Of a stretch of DNA of 64,000 nt, positions 32,667-43,916 are shown piece by piece; the stretch's first letter is position 1, and every line of letters begins with the position of its first letter. The notes under the pieces are model-generated. The model saw only the letters and a program-made list of their open reading frames with translations. It made no database searches and was not told the origin of the DNA. The DNA comes from Xanthoparmelia taractica (Eukaryota > Ascomycota > Lecanoromycetes > Lecanorales > Parmeliaceae). Location: assembly GCA_033085395.1 (NCBI GenBank), contig JANQBS010000160.1:1-64000 (forward strand), written 5' to 3'. Both the position numbers and the translations under genes were made by a program.

Positions 32667-35059
32667 CTAGTATCCTTCATATTGTCCACGAGCCGTGGTA
32701 TGATCTTCGCTATTCTGGACACGGCCTCCAGTCTGGCCTGCTGCACCACGGGCTGTGAGGCCACGAGCATGGGCACGTTCCGCGTCTGTGGGAACGTTTC
32801 CTCCGAGAGCGGTGTGCAGACTGGGCGGCCCGTAGTCGATGCCACGCTCTACGTCTGCCTGGACTTTGCGGGTCACTTCCTCCCCGCTCTCCTCTTGCTC
32901 TTTCTCCTTGGTTTCCTTCTTCAAAGCACGCATCTTCGACAATAGAGCCTCCCTATTGTAGGTACGGAAACCAACGGGTGCGTCACCAGCCTTCTCGGCC
33001 TCTGGCTTAGCATCACTCTTGGCACGCAACGCGGTCATGCTCTCCATCAAGCCATCATCCATCTGTTCAGTCTTCCGGGCAGCCTTAAGTCTCGCCATTT
33101 CTCTGGCAGCTATCTCGTTCGCTGGCTTCGCGAGCAGCTTCTGGAACGCTGGGTCGATGATCGGATCTTCTGAAGTGGCGGTGGTTGAACGGGTCTGCGC
33201 GTTCAGACCATTGCGATAGTAGCGTTCCGCATCCTGCGCTCCCAAGGCCTCAGCTTCGCGGTCGTTGAGCTTCGTTGTACCAGAAGCATTGGCTTTGCCT
33301 ATGTCCGAGCGAGGGGCTGGAGCTGCAGTATTGATTTTACGCGGAGGGCGGATGTCGACCAGCTTGGGTTTTCCGCTGAAGATGATTCGCGCCGGTGTTG
33401 CTTGTTGGACACTATTTTCATCGCCGGAGTAGTCTGATGGGTTGAAAGAGTCACTATCGCTGGCATCTGCATTCTTCTCCGTAGCCAAGCTCTCGGCAAC
33501 AGCACTATGCTCATCTGCAGTTTGTTTGGCATGAACGATGAAGGGGTCCGAATGCTCATGGATCTATACTTCATCAGCATTGGGCAGTCGCAGGTCAGGA
33601 TGTTGACTCACTAGTGAGGCGTTGAGACCAACAGTGATGTTTCCCGACTTGTCAGTAAGTCCTTCAGGGGTTGCACTTGGACCCAAAAATGGGTTCGAAC
33701 CACGCAATTCAGTGTCTCGAGCGCCACGCAGGGCGGGCGATCCGCTGGACACATCACTCGAAGAATGAAGCGCGATTGGTCTCGAAAAATTCACCACATT
33801 CTTGGCGTTGGGTGAAGCGTCAATGAGGGCTGGTGCCGAGATGATTCTACGACCCGGGGTCTTTCCGGAAGAAGAAGGGGGAGTTGTAGGTTCCTTGTTT
33901 CCCTTACGATGAAAGAATCTACGCAAGGACTTCTTCCCGTGAGCGGCCTTGGGTGCAGTGACCAGGTCTGTCATGCTCTTCTTTGTAGCGATTTTGTTGT
34001 CCTCGATCTTACCCAACACAGCGTCGACCTTGGTGAAATTGCTCGAGTCGGACTTCAGCTCTTGATCTTCGGAGCTTGTGAGAGTTGCATGACTCTGGCT
34101 GATCTCCGCTGTCTTTTCCTGTTCCTCACCAGAGAACGATTTCTGGTTGCCGCGTGCCTCGGGCATCTTGCCACGTTGGTTAGGGGTTAGGTAAGTATTG
34201 CTATTATCGGTGGTCTCCACGGCATAGTCCTGATGATGGCCATGGAACGCGTCCTGGGTTGCCCCTGTGTTAGACATTATGCTAGGGTCAGTAGCGCTGT
34301 CGGAAGATTTCTCTCTTAGAGTCTTTGAGCCTTTGCGGCGACGGAAGGGGGGTGAGGGATGTAGAAGGTCGGAGCCTCGGTTCACGGAGAGAGGCTCGGG
34401 ATATGGTGTTGGGGCTCGAGGCAAGTTGTCTTTCAAAGCAAGGTGTGCTATGTGACCAACCTCAGCAGAAGCTGCAGATTTCAGTGAGCTGCCTGACCGG
34501 CCAGGTTTGTTCTGAATGGTGAAAAGTAGTGTAACTTACACTGTTCAGCTTGAGCAAGGTTTTCTATTCCCTTCACATGAATGTGCGAATGTGCAATGGT
34601 TTGTGCGTTCTGGTTAGGATGGTTTGTTGATAGATGAACTAGCAAGTGAACCTTCAGCCTTGATTCTCTCGGCGACAGAGTTTTCTCGGCGACAGATTTT
34701 TCACGGCGACGATGGACGCCAACACCTGAAGCAGACGATTGCGTACCTTGGTCACTGTCTCCATTGGTCTTAACTTTCTTGATATTCAATGGCCGGACTT
34801 CCATATAGTCATCATCATCGCCCGTGTCAAATTCATCGTCTGCATCTTCGGCAGCATCATTATACACTTGACTATAGCCTAGTTCAATCAAGCCTGGATC
34901 CAGTTTGTCTTCATCGAGTGCTTGCACTGCATCGATACTGTCTTGGAGGAGCTTTTCATCTGCCTTTTCGTGTGCTTTGTCTTCGTTGAGATTCTGATTT
35001 TCGAGCTCTGAAGCAGCTTCTTGCTTTTGGAGCTTCTCAGTGGCCTTCTTCTTTGCCAT
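32667..35059 (-). CDS. Uncharacterised acidic/low-complexity protein
   Basis: Three exons give about 760 residues. Exon 1 runs from MAKKKATEKLQKQEAA to EQC. It is joined across an intron (about 34492-34540) to SSLKSAASAEVGHIAH, and a second intron (about 33562-33612) joins VGLNASL to IHEHSDPFIVHAKQ. Both joins are in phase with GT-AG ends. The N-terminus is a charged coiled-coil-prone stretch followed by an acidic segment (DDEFDTGDDDDYMEV). The middle is Ser/Thr/Pro-rich with a basic patch (KKSLRRFFHRKGNK). The C-terminal third is charged and helical (LLSKMRALKKETKEKEQEE). No catalytic domain is recognised. The composition suggests an intrinsically disordered protein, perhaps nuclear or cytoskeletal, but no function is assigned. 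The exact C-terminus (32667) is the first stop in frame. Confidence 0.65.
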
Positions 35060-35768
35060 GTTTGCTTGCTAAAAAGAATGCTCTTCGTGCCTGCTGAAAG
35101 TTGGACTGCCAGAGGATCAGCTTCCTGTCTTCTCAAGAGTCTTTTCACCACATGAATCGTCCAAAAGGGGTTTCGGTCGGACCGAGTGCTCGACATACAT
35201 TATTCAATGAGTACTGTCCGATGCTGTCAAGAGTTATAGCTAGGGAGAGTAAGTTGGGCTATGTGCAAGACGGCTTATGTGAGGTGGTTCATATCAAAGC
35301 GTGTGATATTGGTGAGTTGTTGTGTTGTTTAGAACGAAGCTACGCGAGATAGCCGGACATAACGGATGTAAGCCAGGTGTGTTCACCCATTGCATTTGTT
35401 ACTTCTACTGGGACGTCTATCATAATCCTCTGCAGATCTCTAAGTCATTGAGGAAGAGGCTAGAAGCCCATTGCTTTGCAGCGGAGCATTATCTACAATT
35501 TAGTGTCTTGCAACCGGATTCGTCAGCATTGAAGAGTAAGGTAGGTTGTGTTATATCCTAGCTAGACATAAGTACCTATCTAAGCCCAGCTAGCTAGTCA
35601 TCGCTAAGAAGGGCCACAAATTCCAGTAGAACTGCGCCTCTGAAATCTGAAGTATCAAGGGCATCGGAATCCTTAAGTATCACTTTCCAAAGGGTCTCTT
35701 CAGAGTTGAATAAGTTGTTCTGATGCTTTCTAGCCTGAGTCCCTCTCCAAAATATTTGCACTGCAACC
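35060..35768. other. Intergenic region, no gene seen
   Basis: About 700 bases between divergent genes. It is probably the shared promoter region of the flanking uncharacterised genes. Frames at 35101-35352 and 35322-35561 are short and lack protein-like features. Confidence 0.45.
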
Positions 35769-36335
35769 ATGCCTGGATCGTCTATCGAGAATGAAACCAT
35801 CTCCACCGTACCCAACGAAAAGCTCTCTTCGATTGGTCAGATCCATCTTCCGACCCTCAGCCGAGCTCTGAAGAGGAAGTCGACCTACAAAGCCTACAAG
35901 GCTCTCCGCGTCCACCGCAGCACCCTAGAATGCTTGAACGCCAATGTGAACCTCAGAGTTGAGAAAGCTGACGATGCCCTCACCAAGGCCTCCGAGGACC
36001 GCAGAAACACAGAGACAGCCCTGGCCAACGCCTGCGCCTCTACCGCATCTCCGTACCCTACAACCCGTCCGGCCATCGTCGGTGAAGTGCTTACCGGTAT
36101 CATCGGGCTCCAGAAATTCTACCAGCACGAGAAAGCGGATATCCTTGTGGAATGCCATCGCGAGCAGAGCCACGTGCAGACACTTATTCGGGCGGTGAAC
36201 AAGAGGGTGGAGAAGGTGGAGAAAGCTCTGGTGAGGAGGTTTGGTATCCGCACCGTTGACGACGAGGAGAACCCGCTGCTGAACGTGCACAATGTGGAGC
36301 GGTACACCACTTCTCATCATCATCCAATCCTGTGA
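35769..36335 (+). CDS. Small uncharacterised helical protein
   Basis: A single-exon frame of 188 residues with a good ATG context (ACCATGCC). It is rich in Lys, Glu and Ala, and two stretches are heptad-like and coiled-coil prone: about residues 45-85 (RSTLECLNANVNLRVEKAD) and 125-160 (VQTLIRAVNKRVEKVEKAL). There is no signal peptide, membrane segment or catalytic motif. I do not recognise the family. Codon usage and the clean frame support a real gene. Confidence 0.6.
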   Translation: MPGSSIENETISTVPNEKLSSIGQIHLPTLSRALKRKSTYKAYKALRVHRSTLECLNANVNLRVEKADDALTKASEDRRNTETALANACASTASPYPTTRPAIVGEVLTGIIGLQKFYQHEKADILVECHREQSHVQTLIRAVNKRVEKVEKALVRRFGIRTVDDEENPLLNVHNVERYTTSHHHPIL

Positions 36336-39307
36336 TATGAATGAAGATTATGACGAGCACCGAGTCTCCCACTGGATTTCGTGACCAGAAAATCAAAGTA
36401 AGGTCTAGCTACGCTGTATCATCGTTACAGATCATCTCAGACTGTTCTAAGGATAACTTGTTGTACCGTAGAAACCTGGGGCGACAAAATGGAGATGATC
36501 ATTCCTAAGCGAGATGTGACCATTTTATGCTGGAGTCTGGAGAGTTACTTTTGACGATATCACTGCATTGCAATGTGTCTAAAACCTCAGAGCTACAAGT
36601 TTGGCAGAAGCTCGGTTTTTGTAGACGGTGTATCGCTCACCACTTCCTACCTTTTTTTTTTTTTTTTGGCAAACCACTAATCCATACCTAGAGGTGACAA
36701 ATAACCTTATGGACTCTCTACGCTTACTCGAGTTGGGTCTGCTGGCGTTTGGAAGACTGCACTTGGGGGGATACTTTATGTTGTATGAAGATGGAGAGTT
36801 CTAAGATTTGCTTTTCTGAGCGGTTTTGGAGTTGTTTTTCTCCATTATCATTAAAGCACTCAAGGATTCTACTTTTGAAAGATTTAAAGATGTTTGAACG
36901 CTCATAGCATTCAGCTGTACTGAATTAGCAGATACATTGGTCGAAAGGCTGAACGTTCAGACCATCATATGCTAGGTCTGCAAGGCTCCAAGAATTGTCT
37001 GGTCACTAGGGGATGCATGCACATGGCGGAGAATTCTGCCCATAGACTGCGTGCTGGGGGATCGGAGACTTTATGATTTCTCCGTTGCATGTCCTGGTAC
37101 GAGTAGAGCCAGAGTACTTGGTACCTGCTGATGAAGAATGGCAAACCTCCATGATATGCCGGTCTACAGTTTGCCAAAAGAATGTCACATTCCGGAACAT
37201 TATTCGAAGCTCTGAGCGTCGTATGTAGAAGTAACCACTGGTGGCGTAGGGTCGGTCATCGAATCGTAAGGAGTCATTTGCCTCTGTGGAGTTCATTTTG
37301 CAAAGTCTTTACTGGTTCTCGCACTCGCACGCGCACGGACCTTGATCCCTGGGCTTCCAGTCTTATCCAGCAATATTGATGCTTATTCTATGTGAGAGTC
37401 AGGTGCAATCTCGATGTTTGGTGGGATATAGGTGGGGGTAAACCCACATGAATTCCCGCTTCAAGACATCCGGACGCTTTAATGCGTGGCAGATCTTCCA
37501 CGTTTTTACGTTTTTACGGTTTCAGCAACCTAACTCTGCGGATCCGGATCGATAGTCCCTAGGCGCCACTGAGCCATAGAGTGCAACGCAGGTGTCCTGT
37601 AGGAGTTTGCGCTCTTGGACAAATGCAATTACTTGGCACTGGCTGTGGAGCTTCACTCAGCACTCTATTGGCAGATGTGACGTGATGCTTTCCTCGTTGA
37701 GCTCGTGTGCTTGGCCTGCAGCATGACGTGCATAGGAAGAACTTCGGTACTTCCAACCTTGGGATTTGGGGATCTTGACCGTTATTCGGGTGAGATTGTT
37801 AAATTCTTCAAGGGCTCATTGGTCAGGTCTGCAGTGATGTCTTCTTGTCGTCTTGGTACTCCAGAGGCTGTTCCAAGTCTGTACGGCCACGCCGATGTGC
37901 TCTTAAATGCTCCGACGAAGTATTACCAGGAAAGCTGATCCCTTCTCGATCATGTCTCATAACCAGAATTCCTGCTTGAGGCGCATATATCCTTAGGGGC
38001 CATAGCAGTCCGCTAAGACCAAACGGTTCTTGCCGTGCTTAAGTCACTGTCTGGGGACAGGTTATTAAGGTAAGCTTCCACGCCTCATGTCTGGCAACGT
38101 TTGATTCAGACTTTGAGCTGAAGCATGAGTGAAGAGCTTGTCACTGCTCAGGCCAAGGGACACAGTTATGAAGGTAAAGAAGATTTGGGTCTACCAGAGC
38201 TTCATGTGCATGCTAACATGCCGCGCTGTCAGGATACTTTATTTAAGGCAGCCGATGGTACTTTGAGATACTTACCGTCAAAACTTAGGTACGGGGGAGG
38301 GTGGGATGTGGGAACCGGGAGAAAGGAAGCCGCTATCTTAGGGGCACTGCTTATCTCCAACATTTCCTCCAACCACAAACAAGTCTCTTTGCATCTCCTG
38401 ATTACAGTCATTGAAACGCGCCAAGGCACCTCACCCCCCCCAAAAGAACGCAATTACGATACGAGGCAGGATTCGCTGCTCCTCACGTCGGCCACGGAGA
38501 TTGTTCGTACTCTGGACAATCAACTGAAACGAAGCAGTCTCAGCAACCAGCAGACCCTCCACCCGTACGAAGTACCCCATTAACATATCCCTGTCCCGCG
38601 CCAACAGCACGAGCCATACCTTATGTCGTTGCCGTCAACGGGCTTACTTCTACACACGGGCGAGAGGTCTGGGCGACTGCGAAGTGCAAACTCTATTTCC
38701 AGTCTTACCCATCCCGTACCTATATGATACGGAGCCGCCAAGCACGTCAGACCAACTTGACAGCCAACCACGTGGACAAGCCGAAAAGAAAGGGAATGCA
38801 AAAACCGCCCGAAGAAGCAGTTAGGAATGATAAAGGGCCGAGAAGACGCGAGATGGACGTTATCAGAATGGGGCAAAAGTAGACCGTTTTTACAACGACG
38901 TCGATGGCTTGCCTTTTCCAAGCGAGGCTCTCGATTCTTGTTCGGCCTGCGGCGTGCTGACTGCGGAATCCATCCCTGCATGCGTAGGATCGAGCTAAGA
39001 AAAATAAAATAACCTCAGTGTGAGCTCCGCCGTGGATCCTGCCTCTGCCGTACTTCTCAAGATCCACTAGGAAGCTTGACATTTCGGTCAAATATGCGCG
39101 GTACCTCTTGAATCAATACTGGGCGCCTCCCTCGTGCATCAACCAATTGGCTCTCTTTACAGCTCACTGCTCTCAGCTCAGCCTCCATGTCAGGAACATG
39201 CATGATGTTCATCAGTCCTCGAATAAATCTTCTCAAAACATGCTCGACTCCTCATCCGCTTTCAAAGTAACGCGGCCTGCAGCAGGAATGGTCTCGTCTG
39301 GCCGACT
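36336..39307. other. Long intergenic region (about 3 kb), no convincing gene
   Basis: This is mostly unstructured sequence with a T15-type run at about 36652-36668. A 152-residue frame at 38125-38583 on the plus strand has no recognisable family, no intron support and an unusual composition. It is not called as a gene. No transposon ends or RNA genes are seen. Confidence 0.45.
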
Positions 39308-41524
39308 ATGACTGCTTGGTGGTCCAATGAAAGGATCAGCGCCACCGTCAACGCAGCATACGTCGAAAGGGAGTTGGGATCGAAGAATCTGGTAGAGAAG
39401 GTCCATTGCGTGCTTGCATTTGGAGATGGTTTAACAGATGACACATACCTGGATTGGATCCTCGAAAGAAGCCCGCGCTTCTTCCTCATTCTCAATGAAA
39501 TCGGCGTACCGGAGAAGATCTTTGAGATCATCGACAAATCCTTCGCCGATGACGACCTTCCTTTATCACAAGATACCCTGTGGGAGCTCAACCTCTTCGG
39601 TGGCAAGTCTGAAACCTTGGACAAAAAGTTTCACCGGGAACAATTCAACTTTCTCATACAAGAGCTTGAGCCTGGTGGGCACGTCGACTACGGCGACTGG
39701 GCGGTCGTCCCAGTAGAACCGTTTGTCAAAAGGCCAGGCATTGCGAAAGCCAACGACAAGGTCTACGTCCATGGAAACCTCTACACGAGGAAAAGAATTG
39801 CCGTTTTTGACGACAATAGCATTGATAAAGTGCAGTTCATCACGCACCTCAAATCCCTTTCGACCATCGACCATCCTCATCTTGTATCAATTTGGTCAAG
39901 TTACTCCCAGGAAAACCTCCTATACGTACTGCTCACACCTGCCACCGAGATCTCTCTGAAATCTTTCCTCGAAGAACAGCCCAAGGCTTTTAAGAGCCTT
40001 GACAAAGCGGAACGCCGGGAAACCTTTTTGACCTGGACCCACTGCCTCGCTGCGGCCTTGGCGTATCTCCACGACAGAGACTTCACCCACCAGACAATCC
40101 GCCCTAGTGCGATCACAGTCGATCACAACAACAAAATATACCTCGGAGATTACAGCGCTCTCAGAAGCCTCGACACCGAGGACTCCCCAAATTCCTATAA
40201 CGGCGAGCTCTACGACCACGCAGCACCTGAGAACTGGTTGCGCAAACCCCGTCTTCACGAAACAGCGGCACTCAAGACAATCCTTCCAGGCGGCGGTCGC
40301 ACCTCTCGAAGGATTCCAAAGACACCCACTACCGAACGAAAGACATCGCTGCCTCTCCCATCCATGCCGGTCAATACCACTCGCACTAGCTCGAAAAGCG
40401 GCTCTTCAGGTTCCTCAACTCATAGCTCTCGACCACGAAATGCGCTCATCACAACCTTTACCCCTATTGAGCGACGCACTTCCATCGCTTCCTCAAGCAC
40501 TTCCCGCAACAGCAAGCTTGAAGCGGCAGACGTCTTCTCTCTCAACACGATTCTCATAACTCTCCTCTCGATGATCCTCCAACATACACCCAAGACCTTT
40601 GCCTCCCACCGGTCCCGCTTGAATCGTCAAGCCGGCCGTGGCAATGCTCCTCCCGACGCCTCCTTTCATAAGAATCTGAATCAGGTCGCCAAATGGCTTG
40701 ACATTTTAGCCAAAGAGGCTGGACAACGGGAGAAGAAGGACATGAAGTTTTGGGGCGCCGTTGGGGAGATTGTCAAGCTTTGCCGGTTGGGTATCAAGAA
40801 GGAGGCAAAGGAACGGATGGTGGCAAAAGAGCTGGATCATAAGATTGGCGGCTGGGTCGAGTGGGGCTTAGGGAGGAAGCGCAGGTGCACCTGTGAGGTG
40901 GCAAGAGAAACTGGTGTACAGCCAAATACCCGCAGCAGTGCGGAACTTTCGAGTAAATACGCCTTGGACCCACCAAGCTGGGGCCGTCGTCCGAACAGGC
41001 CAGACTGGCTCCCCACGAGCGAATTCAGTCGGAGTCTCCCTGAAAGTCGACCTCAGAGCCTGGACGCGGCTAAGCAGAGCACTGTATGGGGCTTAGGAGA
41101 TCTGGCAACACTACATGAGAACATGATGCGGCCGGCGAGCGTCATGACATATGAGGAGAGTACGGCCTGGGGAGCTGGAAATGAGCCATATATGGCTAGA
41201 GACCGCAGACGATCTGCTAGCATGGCTTCCGCTCAGGAAAGCGCTGTCTGGGGGTTGGGAGAAGCGCAGCGGGAGGACAAGGATGATTTGCACACTACCG
41301 GGCGGAGAAAGAGTAATGCTTCTGCGACAAATTCTTGTGTTGCTACGGGAGGAATGGAGGCGTTAGAGGACTTTGATATTGATGATGATGATGATGACGA
41401 CGATAACGATGACGATGACGACAAGGATCATGAGGACGCTCTCAGTTATGGGGAAGGAGACGGTTCAGACAATTGGCCTCTCCCACGTGAGACACTGGCG
41501 CTGGACCATGGCAAGGCTGGGTAA
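39308..41524 (+). CDS. Protein kinase-like protein, predicted pseudokinase
   Basis: One exon encodes 738 residues. Residues 1-130 form an unrecognised N-terminal segment. Residues about 150-310 follow a protein-kinase fold: VYVHGNLYTRKRIAVF, then LKSLSTIDHPHLVSIWSSY, ALAYLHDRDFTHQTIRPSAI (catalytic-loop position), KIYLGDYSALR (DFG position) and HAAPENWL (APE). A long Ser/Thr-rich insert follows, and then DVFSLNTILITLLSMIL, which fits the F-helix. The catalytic HRD is HQT and the DFG is GDY, so both key aspartates of an active kinase are missing or displaced. This predicts a pseudokinase or scaffold. The C-terminus repeats a short W-containing unit (STVWGLGD, STAWGAGN, SAVWGLGE) and ends in an Asp-rich tract. 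The ATG at 39308 opens the frame. Confidence 0.75.
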   Translation: MTAWWSNERISATVNAAYVERELGSKNLVEKVHCVLAFGDGLTDDTYLDWILERSPRFFLILNEIGVPEKIFEIIDKSFADDDLPLSQDTLWELNLFGGKSETLDKKFHREQFNFLIQELEPGGHVDYGDWAVVPVEPFVKRPGIAKANDKVYVHGNLYTRKRIAVFDDNSIDKVQFITHLKSLSTIDHPHLVSIWSSYSQENLLYVLLTPATEISLKSFLEEQPKAFKSLDKAERRETFLTWTHCLAAALAYLHDRDFTHQTIRPSAITVDHNNKIYLGDYSALRSLDTEDSPNSYNGELYDHAAPENWLRKPRLHETAALKTILPGGGRTSRRIPKTPTTERKTSLPLPSMPVNTTRTSSKSGSSGSSTHSSRPRNALITTFTPIERRTSIASSSTSRNSKLEAADVFSLNTILITLLSMILQHTPKTFASHRSRLNRQAGRGNAPPDASFHKNLNQVAKWLDILAKEAGQREKKDMKFWGAVGEIVKLCRLGIKKEAKERMVAKELDHKIGGWVEWGLGRKRRCTCEVARETGVQPNTRSSAELSSKYALDPPSWGRRPNRPDWLPTSEFSRSLPESRPQSLDAAKQSTVWGLGDLATLHENMMRPASVMTYEESTAWGAGNEPYMARDRRRSASMASAQESAVWGLGEAQREDKDDLHTTGRRKSNASATNSCVATGGMEALEDFDIDDDDDDDDNDDDDDKDHEDALSYGEGDGSDNWPLPRETLALDHGKAG

Positions 41525-41993
41525 GGAAACGGGTGAGAATCGCAATTCATGGAGGATTCGGACCTTGAGGGTGAATGATTAGATACCCAGAATGAACGCC
41601 CGTCTTTTTTGTGTACAATGTAACACGCGTGGACGGTTTTTTTTTCTGGCTGCTGCATTCAATACCTTTTCTCGCATAGATCGTGTACGTTACGATATTA
41701 CCATGGGGTGTATGTATGTATGTATGTATCCATCTAGCTCATGCTTCTAGAATACCCAGCTCCAACCCTTCCTTCCTTCCCTCCCTCCTTGCTTGAACAA
41801 GTCGGTCAGTCGGTCATCACAGCAAACCAAGCGAATCTAGCATAAACATGAGCTCCGGCGTAGGCAAATCTCCCATCCATCCATCCATTCATTCTTTCGT
41901 CCTTTACCATTTCCCCCACCAACCGTGGACAAGCTAGAGAATCCAAATCGTACCCCTAACCCCCGGCCTTGGACCCCATCACGCTGAACACCC
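41525..41993. repeat. Intergenic with tetranucleotide microsatellites
   Basis: About 470 noncoding bases. A (TGTA)n tract of about five units lies at about 41708-41729. CCTT/CCAT-type short repeats lie at about 41769-41790 and 41876-41895. No gene is seen. Confidence 0.6.
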
Positions 41994-43400
41994 TCAACGC
42001 CCACATCCCATTACCGCACTTCCCCCTCCCCCTCCTTCCTCTTCTGCGGCTGCTGCACCTCCTCTCCCTCCTCCTCCTCCTCCTCCTCCTCCTCTTTCTC
42101 CTCCTGAGCTACTCACACCCGAAAACTCCCGCCTGCTGGCCCCTCCCCCTCCCCCTACCCCCGCCCCCGCGCCTTTGGCACCGCTCATACTTATCCGCCG
42201 GATCATTTTCTTAAAGGGGTTCTTGCCTCCTCGGGCGCTGGTGAGGGAGGTCGAGGCGGAGATGGAGGCGGGGGCGGTTGGTGCGGAAATGGAGGGTGAG
42301 GAGAAGGTGGCGGGCGATGTTGTTGCTTTTGGGGGTGGGGGGAAGGGGGGTGAGGAGAGGGTGGACTGTGTTGGATTAGTTTGTTGGTTTGGTTTGAGCT
42401 GGGTTGGTTTGGTTGGGGGGGAGGGGAGGGGAAGGAGGGGAGGGGGGAGGGGTAAGGGAGGATAAGAGAGCTGGGGGAAGAGGGAAAGGGAGTGGGGGGG
42501 GGGGGAGGGAAAGGTGGGAGTAGGGAGCAGCGGGGAAGAAAGAAGGGGAAGGCGGTTTGGGGAGGGGGTAAAGGGTGGAGGAAGAAAGCAGTAAATACGT
42601 ACAACGCCCACAGCCACAGGCATACTCTCGCTCCGTCCCACGCGCCTGAGCCCAACCACTTCTCCCTCTTCCACAGCCTCTCTTTCTCCCTCCTGCTTTT
42701 CTTCTCCTTCCAACCTTTCTCCCTCCTGCTCCCCATCATCTTTCTCTTCCACCCCCACCCCCACCCCCACCCGGTCACCACCACCACCACCACCATCACC
42801 ATTATTATCCCTCCCATACGCCGCGACTGCGCTCTGCGTCCGCGACAGCACGGGCGCCTTCCAAGATCGCGTCTTCCATAGGCGCAAGTCTTTGGGGCGC
42901 GACTTGAGGGATTTGAGATGGAGGCGCTTTTGCTCGAGGAGGTAGTCGACCTGTTTGTTGACAGGGGGAATTAGTGGAGGTCGAGTGGGGGTTGGGTTTG
43001 GGGGATCGGGGTGGAAGTGGGGCGTGGGGATGGGGAGTGGAGGAAGGGGCAAATGGAGGGAGGTGAGGGAGGGGAGGGGAGGGGGGTGTGAGGGTAGGTG
43101 GGCGGTGATAATTACCTCGCGGATCCAGAGCTCCTGACGGTCACTCCACTTCTTCTGCGCCTGCTTGAGCTGGTCCTGGCAGTAGGCGAGGCGGACCTCT
43201 TGGTCCGGTGTCCAGGTCGCGGTTGTGCTGGTGTGAGTCAAATTATCCGTTGAATCAGTCGCCGTGGGAGTGCGGGTGAGTGATGGTGACACAGGAGGTG
43301 AGACCATGCTGGATGCATGGACTGGGCTTATGGCTCGGGTAGGGTTGGGTGGGCTTGGTGGACTTTTTGGTATGAAAGGGAAGTGTTGAGGATTGTTCAA
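41994..43400 (-). CDS. Low-complexity protein with a conserved-looking helical core
   Basis: A minus-strand gene whose conserved-looking part is the block EVRLAYCQDQLKQAQKKW SDRQ to DYLLEQKRLHLKSLKSRPKD and LRLWKTRSWKAPVLSR. This block spans a GT-AG intron (42951-43115). A second intron begins at 42602, and its acceptor is uncertain. The remainder is Gly-, Ser- and Glu-rich simple sequence, including a long Gly run near the C-terminus (about 42000-42080). The 5' end is not settled. No ATG precedes the frame at 43400, and an alternative upstream start near 43566 (MAHHRGAIT) leads into a CPNCH motif in another frame, so another intron is likely there. Function is unknown. The introns are almost purely pyrimidine in the transcript, which is unusual. 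Confidence 0.5.
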   Translation of the reverse strand: MNNPQHFPFIPKSPPSPPNPTRAISPVHASSMVSPPVSPSLTRTPTATDSTDNLTHTSTTATWTPDQEVRLAYCQDQLKQAQKKWSDRQELWIREVIITAHLPSHPPPLPSLTSLHLPLPPLPIPTPHFHPDPPNPTPTRPPLIPPVNKQVDYLLEQKRLHLKSLKSRPKDLRLWKTRSWKAPVLSRTQSAVAAYGRDNNGDGGGGGGDRVGVGVGVEEKDDGEQEGERLEGEEKQEGEREAVEEGEVVGLRRVGRSESMPVAVGVVRIYCFLPPPFTPSPNRLPLLSSPLLPTPTFPSPPPHSLSLFPQLSYPPLPLPPPLLPLPSPPTKPTQLKPNQQTNPTQSTLSSPPFPPPPKATTSPATFSSPSISAPTAPASISASTSLTSARGGKNPFKKMIRRISMSGAKGAGAGVGGGGGASRREFSGVSSSGGERGGGGGGGGGRGGAAAAEEEGGGGGSAVMGCGR

Positions 43401-43916
43401 GGTTCGTTGGAGGGATTGTTGTTGTTGTTGTCCAAAGACGGTGTTGTGGTGGTAGAAGGGTTTCGTTGTAGAAAGTTGGTCGCGTGATCAGGTTTGCCTG
43501 ACCGTAGGAAGATTGTATGGCAATTGGGACATTCACTCGTGATCGCACCACGATGATGAGCCATGCAGATGGAAGTCAACCAGGCGATGTATTAATTATT
43601 GTGTTGACAGACAAGAATTAGCCAAGCAATTAGGTGATATACAGAACTAGCCTTTGTGGCAGAGATGAAAAGTCTTGGAGTAAAAACGGCAGGGCCTTGC
43701 TTGATATACGGATATCCGTCCGCTATAATTCACCGAGTCAGCACGCCATGACTCCGCTCCGACGCCAAATTGTGGGGGTGTTCCCCGTGGGGATCATCCG
43801 ATTCCCATCTTATCTCATTCGTTTCCATACAGCAAATGTCATGTATACTCCGCACACAACGCCAATTTATCCCGTATGGCCGAGCTTCCGTTTAAGAACA
43901 AGTGTGTTGGAAAGAT
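43401..43916. other. Spacer with possible 5' exon of the minus-strand gene
   Basis: The frame at 43397-43579 on the minus strand begins MTSICMAHHRGAITSECPNC and may be the true first exon of the preceding gene. The rest, up to 43916, is noncoding 3' flank of the next minus-strand gene. Confidence 0.35.

Noticed and set aside
38125..38583. 152-residue plus-strand frame
   Set aside because: No family pattern, mixed composition, low Met/aromatic content and no neighbouring exons. Chance frame in a 3-kb gap.
42000..43100. Centromere- or telomere-like repeat
   Set aside because: The G-rich tract is irregular, has no (TTAGGG)n unit, and overlaps a spliced gene.
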